Positions 1 to 9,879 of a stretch of 29,968 nucleotides of DNA are shown one piece after another (position 1 is the stretch's first letter; each line of letters opens with the position of its first letter). The stretch comes from CAVSUR01 sp052143655 (lineage in GTDB: Bacteria > Actinomycetota > Actinomycetes > Streptosporangiales > Streptosporangiaceae). The stretch lies in NCBI GenBank assembly GCA_052143655.1, contig JBKQSL010000421.1, positions 1 to 29,968 of the forward strand, read 5' to 3'. The notes beneath the pieces were generated by a model. It was not told the origin of the DNA. It did no database searches and saw only the letters and a list, made by a program, of their open reading frames with translations. A program made the position numbers and the translations under genes.

Positions 1-1674
1 CCCGCGGAGCCTGAGCGGACGGCTGCGCCGGGGCTCCCGGGGACTGTCCCCCTGGGCTGGCAGTGCCTCGGCCGGGGCCAGCGGGGCGCGGCCGCAGATC
101 AGGTCGGCCGCGCGCTCGGCCACCGCGATGACCGGGGCGTTGGTGTTGCCGCGCGGCAACGCCGGCAGCACCGAGGCATCCACGACCCGCAGCCCGGTAA
201 CCCCGCGCACATGCAGTTGCGGGTCGACGACGCTGGTGAGCCTGCTGGCCGCGAGCACCGAGTCGCCGCCCATCGCGCAGGTGCCGACCGGATGGTAGAT
301 CGTCGAGATGCCCTGCCGGACGAAGTCCCGCAGCTGCGCGTCCGTGCGCAGGTCCGGGCCGGGTGCCAGCTCCGCCGCGCAGAGCTTGCTCAGCGGCCTT
401 GCCGCCGCGAACTCCCTGGCCATGGTGATCCCGGCGAGCAGCGGCGGCAGGTCCGCGCGGTCGGCCAGGTAGCCCGGGTCGATGGCCGGCTTGTGCCGGG
501 GATCGGCGCTGCGCAGCCGGATCGTGCCCCGGCTGCGCACGTCCAGCAGGGTGATGAGCAGCGAGAAGGCGCGGCTGGCCGGGTCGGCGAGGCCGCCGTC
601 GGCGTAGGGCACCGGCAGCGCGTGCCACTGCAGGTCCGGGGCGGGCAGCGCGGAATCGCTGCGGCTGAAGCCGCCTGCCTCGGCCACGTTGGAGGTCAGC
701 GGGCCGGAGTGCCGCAGCTGCCAGCGGGCCAGCTGCCGCGGGCCGGCCTTCTCCCACAGCCCCCGGGTCCGCGGCGTGGACCACATGGCCGTGACGACCG
801 GGTGATCCGACAGGTTGGCGCCGACCCCGGGGCTGTCGGCCGCCACCGTGATGCCGTGCTCGCGCAGGTGATCGGCGGGCCCGACGCCCGACAGCATCAG
901 CAGGTGCGGGCTGCCGACGGCGCCGCAGGCCACGATGACCTCGGTTGCGGCCCAGGCGATCTCCTCGCTGCCGCGGTGCAGGTAGCGCACGCCGACAGCC
1001 CGGCCGCCCTCGATCAGCACCCGGGTAGCCAGGGCGTCAGTCACCACCGTGAGGCTGGGCCGGCCTGCGGCCGGGCGCAGGTAGGCGTCAGCGGCCGACC
1101 AGCGGCGGCCGCCGCGCTGCGTCACCTGGTAGAAGCCGGCGCCGTCCTGGCGAGGGCCGTTGAAGTCGTCGTTGGCCGGCTCACCGCACGCCCGGGCCGC
1201 GGCCACGAACGCTGACGGGGCCTGCGACCGGACGGGCAGGTCCTGCACGAACAGCGGGCCGGATGCGCCGTGGTAAGCCGAGGCGCCGCGCGAGTTGCGC
1301 TCGGCGCGCAGGAAGTAGGGCAGCAGGTCGGCGTAGCCCCAGCCGAGCGCGCCGTAGTCCTCGCGCCAGGCGTTGTAGTCGAGCCGGTTCCCGCGGATGT
1401 AGATCATCGCGTTCATCGACGACGAGCCGCCCAGCATCCGCCCGCGCGGCCAGTAGACCGACCGCCCGGCGGCGCGCTCCTGCGGCACGGTGGCAAAGTT
1501 CCAGTCGTAGGCGCTCTGGAACAGCTGGTTCAGCGCGGCCGGGATGCGGATCTCCGCTGCGTCGTCCGGCGGCCCGGCCTCTAGCAGCAGCACCTGCGCG
1601 GACGGGTTCTCCGACAGGCGCCCGGCCAGCACGCACCCGGCGCTCCCCGCCCCGACGATGATGTAGTCGTACAC
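1..1674 (-). CDS. GMC family FAD-dependent oxidoreductase (choline dehydrogenase-like), 3' end outside window
   Basis: Flavoprotein oxidoreductase of the glucose-methanol-choline family, which oxidises an alcohol group using FAD. Translated from the minus strand the protein opens VYDYIIVGAGSAGCVLAGRL, the N-terminal dinucleotide-binding fold (GxGxxG, residues 8-13). It then shows the first GMC signature (GGSSSMNAMIYIRGN, about residue 80), the second signature (GAVGSPHLLMLSGVGP) and the C-terminal active-site segment YHPVGTCAMG followed by NTNAPVIAVAERAADLI. About 558 codons are visible with no stop before base 1, so only the extreme C-terminus is missing; family members are about 530-560 aa. 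The GTG start at 1674 has GGAG seven bases upstream. The substrate cannot be told from sequence: choline, another alcohol or an alkanol are all possible. It is separated from the next gene by a long gap and is probably monocistronic. Confidence 0.9.
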   Translation of the reverse strand, partial: MYDYIIVGAGSAGCVLAGRLSENPSAQVLLLEAGPPDDAAEIRIPAALNQLFQSAYDWNFATVPQERAAGRSVYWPRGRMLGGSSSMNAMIYIRGNRLDYNAWREDYGALGWGYADLLPYFLRAERNSRGASAYHGASGPLFVQDLPVRSQAPSAFVAAARACGEPANDDFNGPRQDGAGFYQVTQRGGRRWSAADAYLRPAAGRPSLTVVTDALATRVLIEGGRAVGVRYLHRGSEEIAWAATEVIVACGAVGSPHLLMLSGVGPADHLREHGITVAADSPGVGANLSDHPVVTAMWSTPRTRGLWEKAGPRQLARWQLRHSGPLTSNVAEAGGFSRSDSALPAPDLQWHALPVPYADGGLADPASRAFSLLITLLDVRSRGTIRLRSADPRHKPAIDPGYLADRADLPPLLAGITMAREFAAARPLSKLCAAELAPGPDLRTDAQLRDFVRQGISTIYHPVGTCAMGGDSVLAASRLTSVVDPQLHVRGVTGLRVVDASVLPALPRGNTNAPVIAVAERAADLICGRAPLAPAEALPAQGDSPREPRRSRPLRLRG

Positions 1675-2152
1675 GGCCAGCTCCGGTAGTGAGGGGGCTC
1701 CCACCCGCGGACAGAACAACTCGCTGGTGCCACCGGTGCGCGAGCCGCGGGGCACGAAGGTGCTGCCGCGAGTCGCGCTGACCGCCCCGCCGGGCGCTGT
1801 CATGGTACCGGCCGGCGCCAGCCTGGCGGGGAACGCCGGCCGAACCGCGGGCCGTGACCGCCACGTGCACGGCGCCGCCCGGACGGGCCGGCGGGATCTG
1901 GCTGCAGAGGCGGGCGGAAACGTCAAGTGCGCTCCCGGCCCAGCCGGGCCGGGCGCGCACTCCCCCATGAAGGTCGCCGCCCCGGGCATCGGCGGGCCCC
2001 CGAGATCCGCCGCTAACTCACCGGGGCGGCGTGCGGGCCAGGTGCACCTGTCCCGCACCCCCAGGCGCTTTTCGGCCTGGCTAGGGCGCCTTGCATCGGC
2101 AGCCGATAATCTGGCCGGTAGCTACCGAGTGCAATCACCCTTCGTGTGATGA

Positions 2153-2165
2153 CGATGCCACATCG
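2153..2165. promoter_or_regulatory. Dyad CGATG-CCA-CATCG
   Basis: A 5-bp inverted repeat with a 3-bp spacer in the AT-richer part of the intergenic region. A second short dyad, CCAC-ATC-GTGG (2158-2168), overlaps it. A CATAAT hexamer at 2170-2175 could be a -10 element on the plus strand, but no matching -35 is visible. Possible operator; weak on its own. Confidence 0.3.
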
Positions 2166-2211
2166 TGGTCATAATGTGAATACCCCAGGTCAGATCAATC
2201 TGTTTGAGCTG

Positions 2212-2236
2212 AGTCACGATGAGTGACTAACTCACT
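2212..2236. promoter_or_regulatory. Overlapping inverted repeats AGTCAC-N5-GTGACT and AGTGA-N5-TCACT
   Basis: AGTCAC (2212-2217) pairs with GTGACT (2223-2228) across GATGA. The right arm is reused in AGTGA (2222-2226) pairing with TCACT (2232-2236). A further related half, ACTGAGTG, follows at about 2243-2250. Overlapping half-sites with the same core suggest a multi-site operator. It lies about 140-180 bp ahead of the adenosyltransferase and more than 530 bp ahead of the GMC gene. No regulator is encoded beside it. Confidence 0.4.
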
Positions 2237-2376
2237 TTGCTAACTGAGTGTCATGGATTGTTACCTAGAGAGGGCGGACTGGATATCAAGCCGAAAGAGG
2301 GCTCGCGAGGCCGTGGTGTCCGCAGCGGGCTCCCGGCCGCGGCGGCCGCGGGCCCCCGGCCGGGTCGGCCGCCCGC

Positions 2377-2382
2377 TACCGT
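2377..2382 (+). promoter_or_regulatory. Candidate -10 element (TACCGT) for a leaderless adenosyltransferase mRNA
   Basis: TACCGT fits the actinobacterial TAnnnT -10 pattern and ends 7 bases before the ATG at 2390, placing the transcription start at or next to the start codon. No Shine-Dalgarno sequence precedes that ATG, which agrees with a leaderless transcript. No convincing -35 was seen. Confidence 0.35.
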
Positions 2383-2389
2383 GTACGGC

Positions 2390-2986
2390 ATGGCACGTGA
2401 TCCCAGCGAGAACCCCGTCGTCCTGTCCCGGATCTACACCCGCGTCGGCGACGACGGGACTACTGCCCTCGGTGACGGCAGCCGGACGGCCAAGACCGAC
2501 GCGCGGCTGGCCGCCTACGCCGACGTGGACGAGGCCAACTGCACGATCGGGGTGGCGGTCACGCTCGGCGGGCTCGACGAGGAGATCACCGGGCTGCTGA
2601 CCCGCATCCAGAACGAGATGTTCGACCTCGGCGCCGACCTGTGCAACCCGATCACGCCGGACCCGGCCTACCCGCCGCTGCGGATCCAGGAAAGCTACAT
2701 CACCGCCCTGGAGCAGGCCTGCGACACCTACAATGCCGACCTGCCCACGCTGCGCAGCTTCGTGCTGCCCGGCGGCACCGCGGGAGCCGCGCTGCTGCAC
2801 GGCGCCCGCACCGCCGTGCGCCGGGCTGAGCGGTCGGCCTGGGCGGCGCTGGAGCAGTACGGCGACACGATGAACCCGCTGACCGCGCGGTACCTGAACC
2901 GGCTGTCGGACCTGCTGTTCATCCTGGCGCGCCGGGCCGCCGGGCCCAGCGGCGAGCTGCTGTGGAAGCCGGGCGGCGAGCGCTGA
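2390..2986 (+). CDS. PduO-type ATP:cob(I)alamin adenosyltransferase
   Basis: Transfers the adenosyl group of ATP to cob(I)alamin to make coenzyme B12 (adenosylcobalamin), a cytosolic, normally trimeric enzyme. The 198-aa product starts MARDPSENPVVLSRIYTRVG. It carries the ATP-binding N-terminal motif TRVGDDGTT (residues 17-25), the DxxR-A-Y-xxVDE stretch around residues 37-49, and the late RRAERSAW and NRLSDLLFILAR helices typical of PduO enzymes. Length is normal (about 190-200 aa). I chose the ATG at 2390 because homology begins there; the frame is open upstream but that part is low-complexity. The neighbourhood (convergent with DUF2550 and atpC) is the usual actinomycete one. Confidence 0.92.
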   Translation: MARDPSENPVVLSRIYTRVGDDGTTALGDGSRTAKTDARLAAYADVDEANCTIGVAVTLGGLDEEITGLLTRIQNEMFDLGADLCNPITPDPAYPPLRIQESYITALEQACDTYNADLPTLRSFVLPGGTAGAALLHGARTAVRRAERSAWAALEQYGDTMNPLTARYLNRLSDLLFILARRAAGPSGELLWKPGGER

Positions 2987-2992
2987 GCGGCT

Positions 2993-3010
2993 GACCCGCA
3001 CCGCCGGGTC
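2993..3010. terminator. Short stem-loop GACCCG-CACCGC-CGGGTC after the adenosyltransferase gene
   Basis: A 6-bp GC-rich perfect stem with a 6-base loop starts 7 bases after the stop codon, in the 75-bp gap between convergent genes. There is no T-run, as is common in high-GC actinobacteria. It could stop transcription from either side. Confidence 0.4.
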
Positions 3011-3061
3011 CGTGGTATCGGCCAGCGCCGGACCGGACTGCCGCCAGCCGCCGCCAGGCTG

Positions 3062-3781
3062 TCAGTCGAATCCGGCCGGGCCCCCGGGTGGCGCCGATTC
3101 CAGCCAGGCCAGAAAGCCGGTCAGCGCCGCCTCGCTCATCGCCAGCTCGACCCGCCTGACGCCGTCACCGGCGGGACTGCCGCCCGCAACCGCGCTCTGT
3201 GCCCCCGTGCTCTCCTGGGCCGCGCTCCCGGGGGCTGTGCTCCCGGGAGCTGTGCTCCGATGGGCTGTGCTCTCATGGGCTGTGCTCTCATGGGCTGTGC
3301 TCCCATGGGCTGTGCTCCCATGGGCTGAGCCGTCCGGTCCTGTTCCGTTCTGGAGCCTGCTGTCCGGGAACGTGCTGTCCTGGACGGGGGTCTCCGGCCC
3401 GGGGGCGGGCACCAGGGGCCGGGCGGTGCTCACCGGGCCGCCCACCGAGCATTCCAGCACGATCGCGCCGGCACCCAGGCTGGCCGCCTCGACAGCATCG
3501 GCGGGGCGCCGGGACAGGATGCGCAGCGTCCGCCGGGAGAACACCGCACCCGGCCGCATCCGGACGCCGAAGGCGCTGTACCAGCGCAGCTCGTCGGGCT
3601 GGTAGACGGCCAGGCCGAGCTGCCAGTTCTGGTAAGCGCCGCGGCGCAGCCCGCATTCGACCGAGCCGCCGCCGCGCTCCAGCAGCGTTCGCCGGACGGC
3701 GATGCCGATCGCCGCCGCCAGCCCGGCGATCAGGACGACGATGAGCAGCCATCCGGCGTCGAACGCCAGCCCCCCAGCCAC
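3062..3781 (-). CDS. DUF2550 family membrane-anchored protein with an internal tandem-repeat segment
   Basis: Small conserved actinobacterial protein of unknown function, almost always found directly after atpC, as here. The 239-aa product has one N-terminal membrane segment (about residues 10-28), then the conserved soluble domain (VECGLRRG, WQLGLAVYQPDELRWYSAFGVRMRP, SRRTLRILSRR) and a C-terminal piece ending in ALTGFLAWLESAP. Inserted between about residues 120 and 205 is a low-complexity stretch made of five-residue STAHG/STAHE/STAPG units, so the protein is longer than the roughly 130-150 aa usual for the family. The GTG start at 3781 has GGAG about nine bases upstream and lies 24 bases after the atpC stop, so it is probably cotranscribed with the ATP synthase genes. 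Confidence 0.85.
   Translation of the reverse strand: MAGGLAFDAGWLLIVVLIAGLAAAIGIAVRRTLLERGGGSVECGLRRGAYQNWQLGLAVYQPDELRWYSAFGVRMRPGAVFSRRTLRILSRRPADAVEAASLGAGAIVLECSVGGPVSTARPLVPAPGPETPVQDSTFPDSRLQNGTGPDGSAHGSTAHGSTAHESTAHESTAHRSTAPGSTAPGSAAQESTGAQSAVAGGSPAGDGVRRVELAMSEAALTGFLAWLESAPPGGPAGFD
3206..3325. repeat. 15-bp tandem repeat, eight units, inside the DUF2550 gene
   Basis: Eight consecutive 15-bp units with consensus TGTGCTCCCATGGGC on the plus strand; the central units differ from each other by only one or two bases and the outer ones are more diverged. The period is a multiple of three, so copy-number change keeps the reading frame and yields (STAHx)n in the protein. Similar flanking sequence (GTGCTGTCC) suggests older, decayed units up to about 3385. 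Confidence 0.9.
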
Positions 3782-3805
3782 TCTCAGATCTCCGTGCCGG
3801 CCCCG

Positions 3806-4213
3806 TCAGGACCGTTCGTCCGCTGCTCGCAGCACTGCCCTGGCATACCGGACTTCGTCAGGCTCCTGCTCGCCGGGCGCCGGCACGGCGGCTTCCACCG
3901 CCTGGTCCAGGGCGGCTTGCGCGGCGGCCCGGTCGACCCTCGATCCCAGCTCGGCCTGCCGGGCCAGGATGGAGACCCGGTCGTCGGCAACCGAGAGGAA
4001 CCCGCCGAGCACGGCGGCCCGGATCTCCTCCCCGGCCGTCCCTTCGTGCTCGGGCGTGATCCGCACCAGGCTGCCGGCGGCGAGGATGCCGAGCACGGGA
4101 GTGTGCCCGGTGAGCACGCCCATGTCCCCGTCCAGGGTCTTGGCGATGACCCGCTCCGCGGGTCCAGCCCACAGCTCGCCCTCGGGGACGACTAGCTCTA
4201 CTTGCAGGGTCAC
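3806..4213 (-). CDS. atpC: ATP synthase F1 epsilon subunit
   Basis: Central-stalk subunit that couples F1 to the c-ring and can inhibit ATP hydrolysis. The 135-aa product opens MTLQVELVVPEGELWAGPAE and shows the N-terminal beta-sandwich (GDMGVLTGHTPVLGILAAG, then GGFLSVADDRVSILA). A helical C-terminal region follows, with A/E/R-rich segments and VRYARAVLRAADE. Length is normal. The GTG start at 4213 follows a GGGGA sequence and lies 76 bases after the atpD stop; it is the last ATP synthase subunit gene of the operon. Confidence 0.95.
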   Translation of the reverse strand: MTLQVELVVPEGELWAGPAERVIAKTLDGDMGVLTGHTPVLGILAAGSLVRITPEHEGTAGEEIRAAVLGGFLSVADDRVSILARQAELGSRVDRAAAQAALDQAVEAAVPAPGEQEPDEVRYARAVLRAADERS

Positions 4214-4289
4214 AGGTCCCCCGTGCGCGCCTTCGTCACGGAACCCGGCCTGTGCGACTTCGTCATGGTGGCGATGCTGCCCGACCTTG

Positions 4290-5762
4290 TCACGACCGCT
4301 CGAGCTCCTTTGCCTTCTTCTCTACGTCCTCGATCCCGCCGCACATGAAGAACGCCTGCTCAGGAATCGAGTCGTACTTGCCCTCGGCGATCGCCTTGAA
4401 CGAGGAGATTGTCTCGTCCAGTTCCACGAACGCGCCTGGCATGCCGGTGAACTGCTCCGCCACGTACATCGGGTGCGACAGGAACCGCTCGATCCGGCGG
4501 GCGCGCTGGACGGTGACCTTGTCTTCCTCGGACAGCTCGTCGATGCCCAGGATCGCGATGATGTCCTGCAGCTCCTTGTAGCGCTGCAGGATCCGCTGCA
4601 CCTCGCGGGCCACCTGGTAGTGCTCCTGGCCAATGTAGGCGGGATCGACGATCCGGGAGGTGGAGTCCAGCGGGTCCACCGCCGGGTAGATGCCCTTCTC
4701 GGTGATCGCCCGGGACAGCACCGTGGTGGCGTCCAGGTGCGCGAACGTAGTGTGCGGGGCCGGGTCGGTGATGTCGTCGGCGGGCACGAAGATCGCCTGC
4801 ATCGAGGTGATGGAGTGCCCGCGGGTCGAGGTGATCCGCTCCTGCAGCTGGCCCATCTCGTCGGCCAGGGTCGGCTGGTAGCCCACCGCGGAGGGCATGC
4901 GGCCCAGCAGCGTCGAGACCTCCGAGCCGGCCTGGGTGAACCGGAAGATGTTGTCGACGAACAGCAGCACGTCCTGGCCCTGCACATCGCGGAAGTACTC
5001 GGCCATCGTCAGCGCGGCCAGGCCGACCCGCAGCCGGGTGCCCGGCGGCTCATCCATCTGGCCGAACACCAGCGCGGTGTCGGCGATGACGCCCGACTCG
5101 GTCATCTCCAGCAGCAGGTCATTGCCCTCGCGGGTGCGCTCGCCCACGCCGGCGAACACCGACACGCCGCCGAAGTTCTTGGCGACGCGGCGGATCATCT
5201 CCTGGATCAGCACCGTCTTGCCCACGCCGGCGCCGCCGAACAGGCCGATCTTGCCGCCGCGCACGTACGGGGTCAGCAGGTCGATGACCTTGATCCCGGT
5301 GGTGAACATCTCGGTCCTGGGCTCAAGCTGGTCGAAGTCAGGGGCGTCGCGGTGGATCGGCCAGCGCTCGGTCACCTTCAGCGATGAGGTCGGGACGTCC
5401 AGCGTCTCGCCGAGGACGTTGAACACGTGCCCCTTGGTGACGTCGCCGACCGGCACCGAGATGGCTGTCCCGGTGTCGGCGACCACCGCGCCGCGGACCA
5501 GGCCATCGGTCTGCTGCATGGAGATGGCGCGCACCACGTTGTCGCCGATGTCCTGGGCCACCTCCAGGGTCAGCATCCTGGTCTCGCCGCCCAGGGTCAC
5601 GTCCACGTGCAGCGCATTGTAGATGCCGGGCAGCTGCTCGGCGGGAAACTCGACGTCAACGACGGGGCCGATCACCCGGACGACGCGGCCGGTGCCGGGG
5701 CCCTGGGCGTTGCCGTCCCGGGCTGCGGAGTTCTCGACGGTAGCAGTCATGCTGTTGCTCAC
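4290..5762 (-). CDS. atpD: ATP synthase F1 beta subunit (catalytic)
   Basis: Catalytic subunit of F1; makes ATP from ADP and phosphate at the alpha/beta interface. In the 490-aa product I see the Walker A motif GGAGVGKT (176-183), the catalytic-glutamate segment GERTREGNDL (207-216), Walker B with LLFVDNIFRF (ending at 275) and the alpha/beta family signature PAVDPLDSTS (360-369). The GTG start overlaps the atpG stop in a GTGA arrangement, with GGGAG just upstream, so translation is probably coupled. The first 20 or so residues are a poorly conserved N-terminal extension. Confidence 0.98.
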   Translation of the reverse strand: MSNSMTATVENSAARDGNAQGPGTGRVVRVIGPVVDVEFPAEQLPGIYNALHVDVTLGGETRMLTLEVAQDIGDNVVRAISMQQTDGLVRGAVVADTGTAISVPVGDVTKGHVFNVLGETLDVPTSSLKVTERWPIHRDAPDFDQLEPRTEMFTTGIKVIDLLTPYVRGGKIGLFGGAGVGKTVLIQEMIRRVAKNFGGVSVFAGVGERTREGNDLLLEMTESGVIADTALVFGQMDEPPGTRLRVGLAALTMAEYFRDVQGQDVLLFVDNIFRFTQAGSEVSTLLGRMPSAVGYQPTLADEMGQLQERITSTRGHSITSMQAIFVPADDITDPAPHTTFAHLDATTVLSRAITEKGIYPAVDPLDSTSRIVDPAYIGQEHYQVAREVQRILQRYKELQDIIAILGIDELSEEDKVTVQRARRIERFLSHPMYVAEQFTGMPGAFVELDETISSFKAIAEGKYDSIPEQAFFMCGGIEDVEKKAKELERS

Positions 5763-6670
5763 TTACTCCCTGCGATCGACTCGGCCAGCGCGTTCGCGCC
5801 GCCCACGATCTCGCTGATTTCCTGGGTGATCTCGGCCTGCCGGGCCTTGTTGGCATCGCGGGTCAGCCGCTCGAGCAGGTCGTTGGCGTTGTCGGTGGCC
5901 GACTTCATCGCCCGCCGCCGCGCGGCGATCTCCGCCGCCGACGCCTCGAGCAGCGCGTGGTAGATCCGGCTCTCCACGTACCACGGCAGCAGTGCGTCCA
6001 GCACCGATTCCGCCGACGGCTCGAACTCGTAGATCGGCAGCGGGCCGCCGGGCGGCTCCTCGGTGGTCTCCTCGATCTCCAGCGGCAGCAGCCTGCGGAT
6101 CACCGGCGCCTGGGTCAGCATGGAGATGAACTCGGTGTAGACGACGTGGATCTCATCGACCCCGTCGTCGGCAGCGGGCCGGTCGAATGCGTCCAGCAGC
6201 TCGCGGGTGATCTCGGCGGCGTTGGCATGCACCGGCATCTCCGAGAAGCCGCTCCACTGCGCGGCCATGTCCAGGTCCCGGAAGTTGTGCCAGACGATGC
6301 CCTTGCGGCCGGAGACGAACGGCACGACCTCCACGTCCTGCTCGGCCAGCAGCTGCTTGAGGCCCTGCGCCTCGCGCAGCACGCTGGCGTTGTAGCCGCC
6401 GCAGAAGCCCCGGTCGCTAGTGAGGATCAGGACAGCGGCCCGGCTGCGGCTCTCCGGCGGCCGGGTGAGCGGGTGATCGATCTGCGCCGACCGGCTCACC
6501 ACCGCCGACACCGCTCGGGTCAGCTCCCGGGCGTAGGGGGCGGCCTCGCGCACCCGCTGCTGGGCCCGGATGATCCGGGACGAGGCGATGAGCTCCTGGG
6601 CACGGGTGATCTTGGCGGTGGACTGGACGGTCCTGATCCGCTGCCGGACTGCGCGAAGCTGTGCTCCCAT
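5759..6670 (-). CDS. atpG: ATP synthase F1 gamma subunit
   Basis: Rotor shaft of F1, a coiled coil inside the alpha3beta3 ring. The 303-aa product starts MGAQLRAVRQRIRTVQSTAK, the conserved N-terminal helix. It contains the TSDRGFCGGYNASV segment, and it ends with the C-terminal helix ending in EITQEISEIVGGANALAES. The frame is open further upstream but the ATG at 6670 is where family homology begins, 13 bases after the atpA stop codon. The middle has an acidic/proline insertion (EETTEEPPGGPLPIYEFEP) seen in actinobacterial gamma subunits. The 3' end overlaps atpD by four bases. Confidence 0.96.
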   Translation of the reverse strand: MGAQLRAVRQRIRTVQSTAKITRAQELIASSRIIRAQQRVREAAPYARELTRAVSAVVSRSAQIDHPLTRPPESRSRAAVLILTSDRGFCGGYNASVLREAQGLKQLLAEQDVEVVPFVSGRKGIVWHNFRDLDMAAQWSGFSEMPVHANAAEITRELLDAFDRPAADDGVDEIHVVYTEFISMLTQAPVIRRLLPLEIEETTEEPPGGPLPIYEFEPSAESVLDALLPWYVESRIYHALLEASAAEIAARRRAMKSATDNANDLLERLTRDANKARQAEITQEISEIVGGANALAESIAGSK

Positions 6671-6683
6671 GCTGGCCGACCGC

Positions 6684-8381
<1,698 letters not shown>

Positions 8382-8459
8382 GTTCTCGCGTCTCTCTCGT
8401 GGTGATCTAGCACTCAGAAATCGGTGCCGCGGCTGCCCGCGGCCGGTACAGCCCGCCGG

Positions 8460-9272
8460 TCAGGCCGCCAGCCTGCGCCGCAGCCCGGCCAGCCGGGTCG
8501 CGATGCTGCCGTCGATCTGCTCGTCGCCGATCCGGATGGACATGCCGCCCACGACCTGCGGGTCGATCACGATATTCAGGTGTACGTCGTGGCCGTAGAC
8601 CGCCGCCAGGGCGGCAGCCAGCCTGCCCCGCTGCCGCGCCGTCAGCGCGATGGCGACGTGCACCTGCGCCACGAGGCGCTCGCGCCGCTCGGCGGCCAGC
8701 CGGGCATACTCCTCCAGGCTTGCATCCAGGCTACGTCCTCGGGGGTAGATAGCCGCCTGGCCGACCAGCCGCTGTGTCTGCTCGGTGGCCCGGCTGCCCA
8801 GCAGCGCGTCGAGCACGTCCTGCTTGCGCTGCGCCGCCAGGAACGGGTTCGACAGCGCCAGCCGCAGGCTCGGGTTACTGCTCACCACCCGGCTGAACCG
8901 GAACAGCTCGTCTTCCAGCTCGTCCAGCTGGCCGGCCCGCTCGGCCGCGATCACCAGGGCGATCACGGCCAGCTGCTCGATCGCGTCCGGCAGGTCGCCG
9001 GGCGCCGACCAGCGCCGCCGCGCCGCCCCGCTGACCAGCTGCACCGCGGCCGGGCTGATCTTGCCCGTCAGCAGGGCCGCCGCCAGGTCGGTCTTGGCCT
9101 GCTGCGGCCGCGACGGGTCGGTCATCGCCCGCCGCACCGCCGCGCTGGTGTCCAGCAGGTGCATGACCGCGAACAGCTGCTCGCCCAGCCGGCCGGGCGC
9201 CGCGCCGCCCTCGACCGCCGCGGCCAGCTGCTCCCTGCCCTGCGCCAGCGATGTCCTGCTCGCACCTCTCAT
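8460..9272 (-). CDS. atpH: ATP synthase F1 delta subunit
   Basis: Peripheral-stalk subunit that sits on top of F1 and holds the b subunit. The 270-aa product is the long actinobacterial form; E. coli delta is about 177 aa. The C-terminal part shows the classic OSCP/delta motifs: VVSSNPSLRLALSNPFL, and, near the end, VIDPQVVGGMSIRIGDEQID followed by SIATRLAGLRRRL. Unlike mycobacteria, it is not fused to a b-type membrane domain. The ATG overlaps the atpF stop (ATGA), so the two are probably translationally coupled. Confidence 0.94.
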   Translation of the reverse strand: MRGASRTSLAQGREQLAAAVEGGAAPGRLGEQLFAVMHLLDTSAAVRRAMTDPSRPQQAKTDLAAALLTGKISPAAVQLVSGAARRRWSAPGDLPDAIEQLAVIALVIAAERAGQLDELEDELFRFSRVVSSNPSLRLALSNPFLAAQRKQDVLDALLGSRATEQTQRLVGQAAIYPRGRSLDASLEEYARLAAERRERLVAQVHVAIALTARQRGRLAAALAAVYGHDVHLNIVIDPQVVGGMSIRIGDEQIDGSIATRLAGLRRRLAA

Positions 9273-9832
9273 CGGCTTGCCCGCACTCCGTCGCCCGAGC
9301 CCGCCCGGCTCTCCAGATCGGCCAGGAACCGGTCAACGGTGCGGCGCTGGCGCGCGTCGTCCTCCAGCGACTCGCCGACGATCCGGCCGGCCAGCTGAAC
9401 CGACATCCTGCCGACCTCGGCCCGCAGCGAGCGCAGCGCCTGCTCCCGGTCGGCCTCGATCCGCGCCCGCGCCGCCTCGGTGATCCGGGTCGCCTCGGCC
9501 TGCGCCTGCTCGCGCATCTCGACGATGATCTGCGCGCCTTCCTCCTTGGCCGTCTCGCGCATCCGCGCGGCCTCGTGCCGGGCCTCAGCCAGCTGGGCCC
9601 GGTACTGCTCGAGCGTGCGCTGAGCCTGCGCCTCGGCCTCCTCGGCGCGCTTGATCCCGCCCTCGATCGCATCGGTCCGCTCGGCGAGGGTCCGGGAGAT
9701 CCGCGGCATCAAGACCCTGCCCAGGATGCCGAACACGATCAGGAACGAGATCGTCCCGATGATCAGCTCGGCCAGATCCGGGATGAGCGGGTTTTTATTC
9801 GGCGTGACGACGCTCGCGACGAGGTGAATCAC
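9269..9832 (-). CDS. atpF: ATP synthase Fo b subunit
   Basis: Stator stalk subunit. The 187-aa product has one N-terminal membrane segment (about residues 21-42, LAELIIGTISFLIVFGILGR) followed by a long charged coiled coil rich in A, E, R and Q. It contains the conserved IEADREQALRSLRAEVGRM patch and ends where the delta-binding part is expected. The GTG start at 9832 has AGGAGG seven bases upstream. It overlaps atpH by four bases and lies 47 bases after atpE. Confidence 0.96.
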   Translation of the reverse strand: MIHLVASVVTPNKNPLIPDLAELIIGTISFLIVFGILGRVLMPRISRTLAERTDAIEGGIKRAEEAEAQAQRTLEQYRAQLAEARHEAARMRETAKEEGAQIIVEMREQAQAEATRITEAARARIEADREQALRSLRAEVGRMSVQLAGRIVGESLEDDARQRRTVDRFLADLESRAGSGDGVRASR

Positions 9833-9879
9833 GATGCTGCCTCCTGCCTAGCGGGGTCCCTTGCCATGTCCGGCCGACA

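Larger units (their letters stand above)
1675..2389. other. 715-bp gene-free region between divergent GMC oxidoreductase and cobalamin adenosyltransferase
   Basis: No frame here gives a protein I recognise; the open frames are low-complexity R/A/G/P shadows. Bases 2100-2260 are clearly more AT-rich than the surroundings and carry several dyads (separate entries), as expected of a regulatory region. I saw no cobalamin riboswitch (no B12-box-like core) ahead of the adenosyltransferase gene. Confidence 0.6.

Noticed and set aside
1727..2149. 140-codon plus-strand frame in the GMC-adenosyltransferase gap
   Set aside because: Low-complexity R/A/G/P composition, no ribosome site, no similarity I recognise.
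2237..2389. N-terminal extension of the cobalamin adenosyltransferase
   Set aside because: The open frame upstream encodes low-complexity residues; family homology and a leaderless -10 both point to ATG 2390.
2100..2389. Cobalamin riboswitch ahead of the adenosyltransferase
   Set aside because: No B12 box or the paired elements of the cobalamin aptamer are visible, and the gene seems leaderless.
3206..3325. CRISPR-like array
   Set aside because: Units are contiguous 15-mers without spacers and lie in frame inside a gene.
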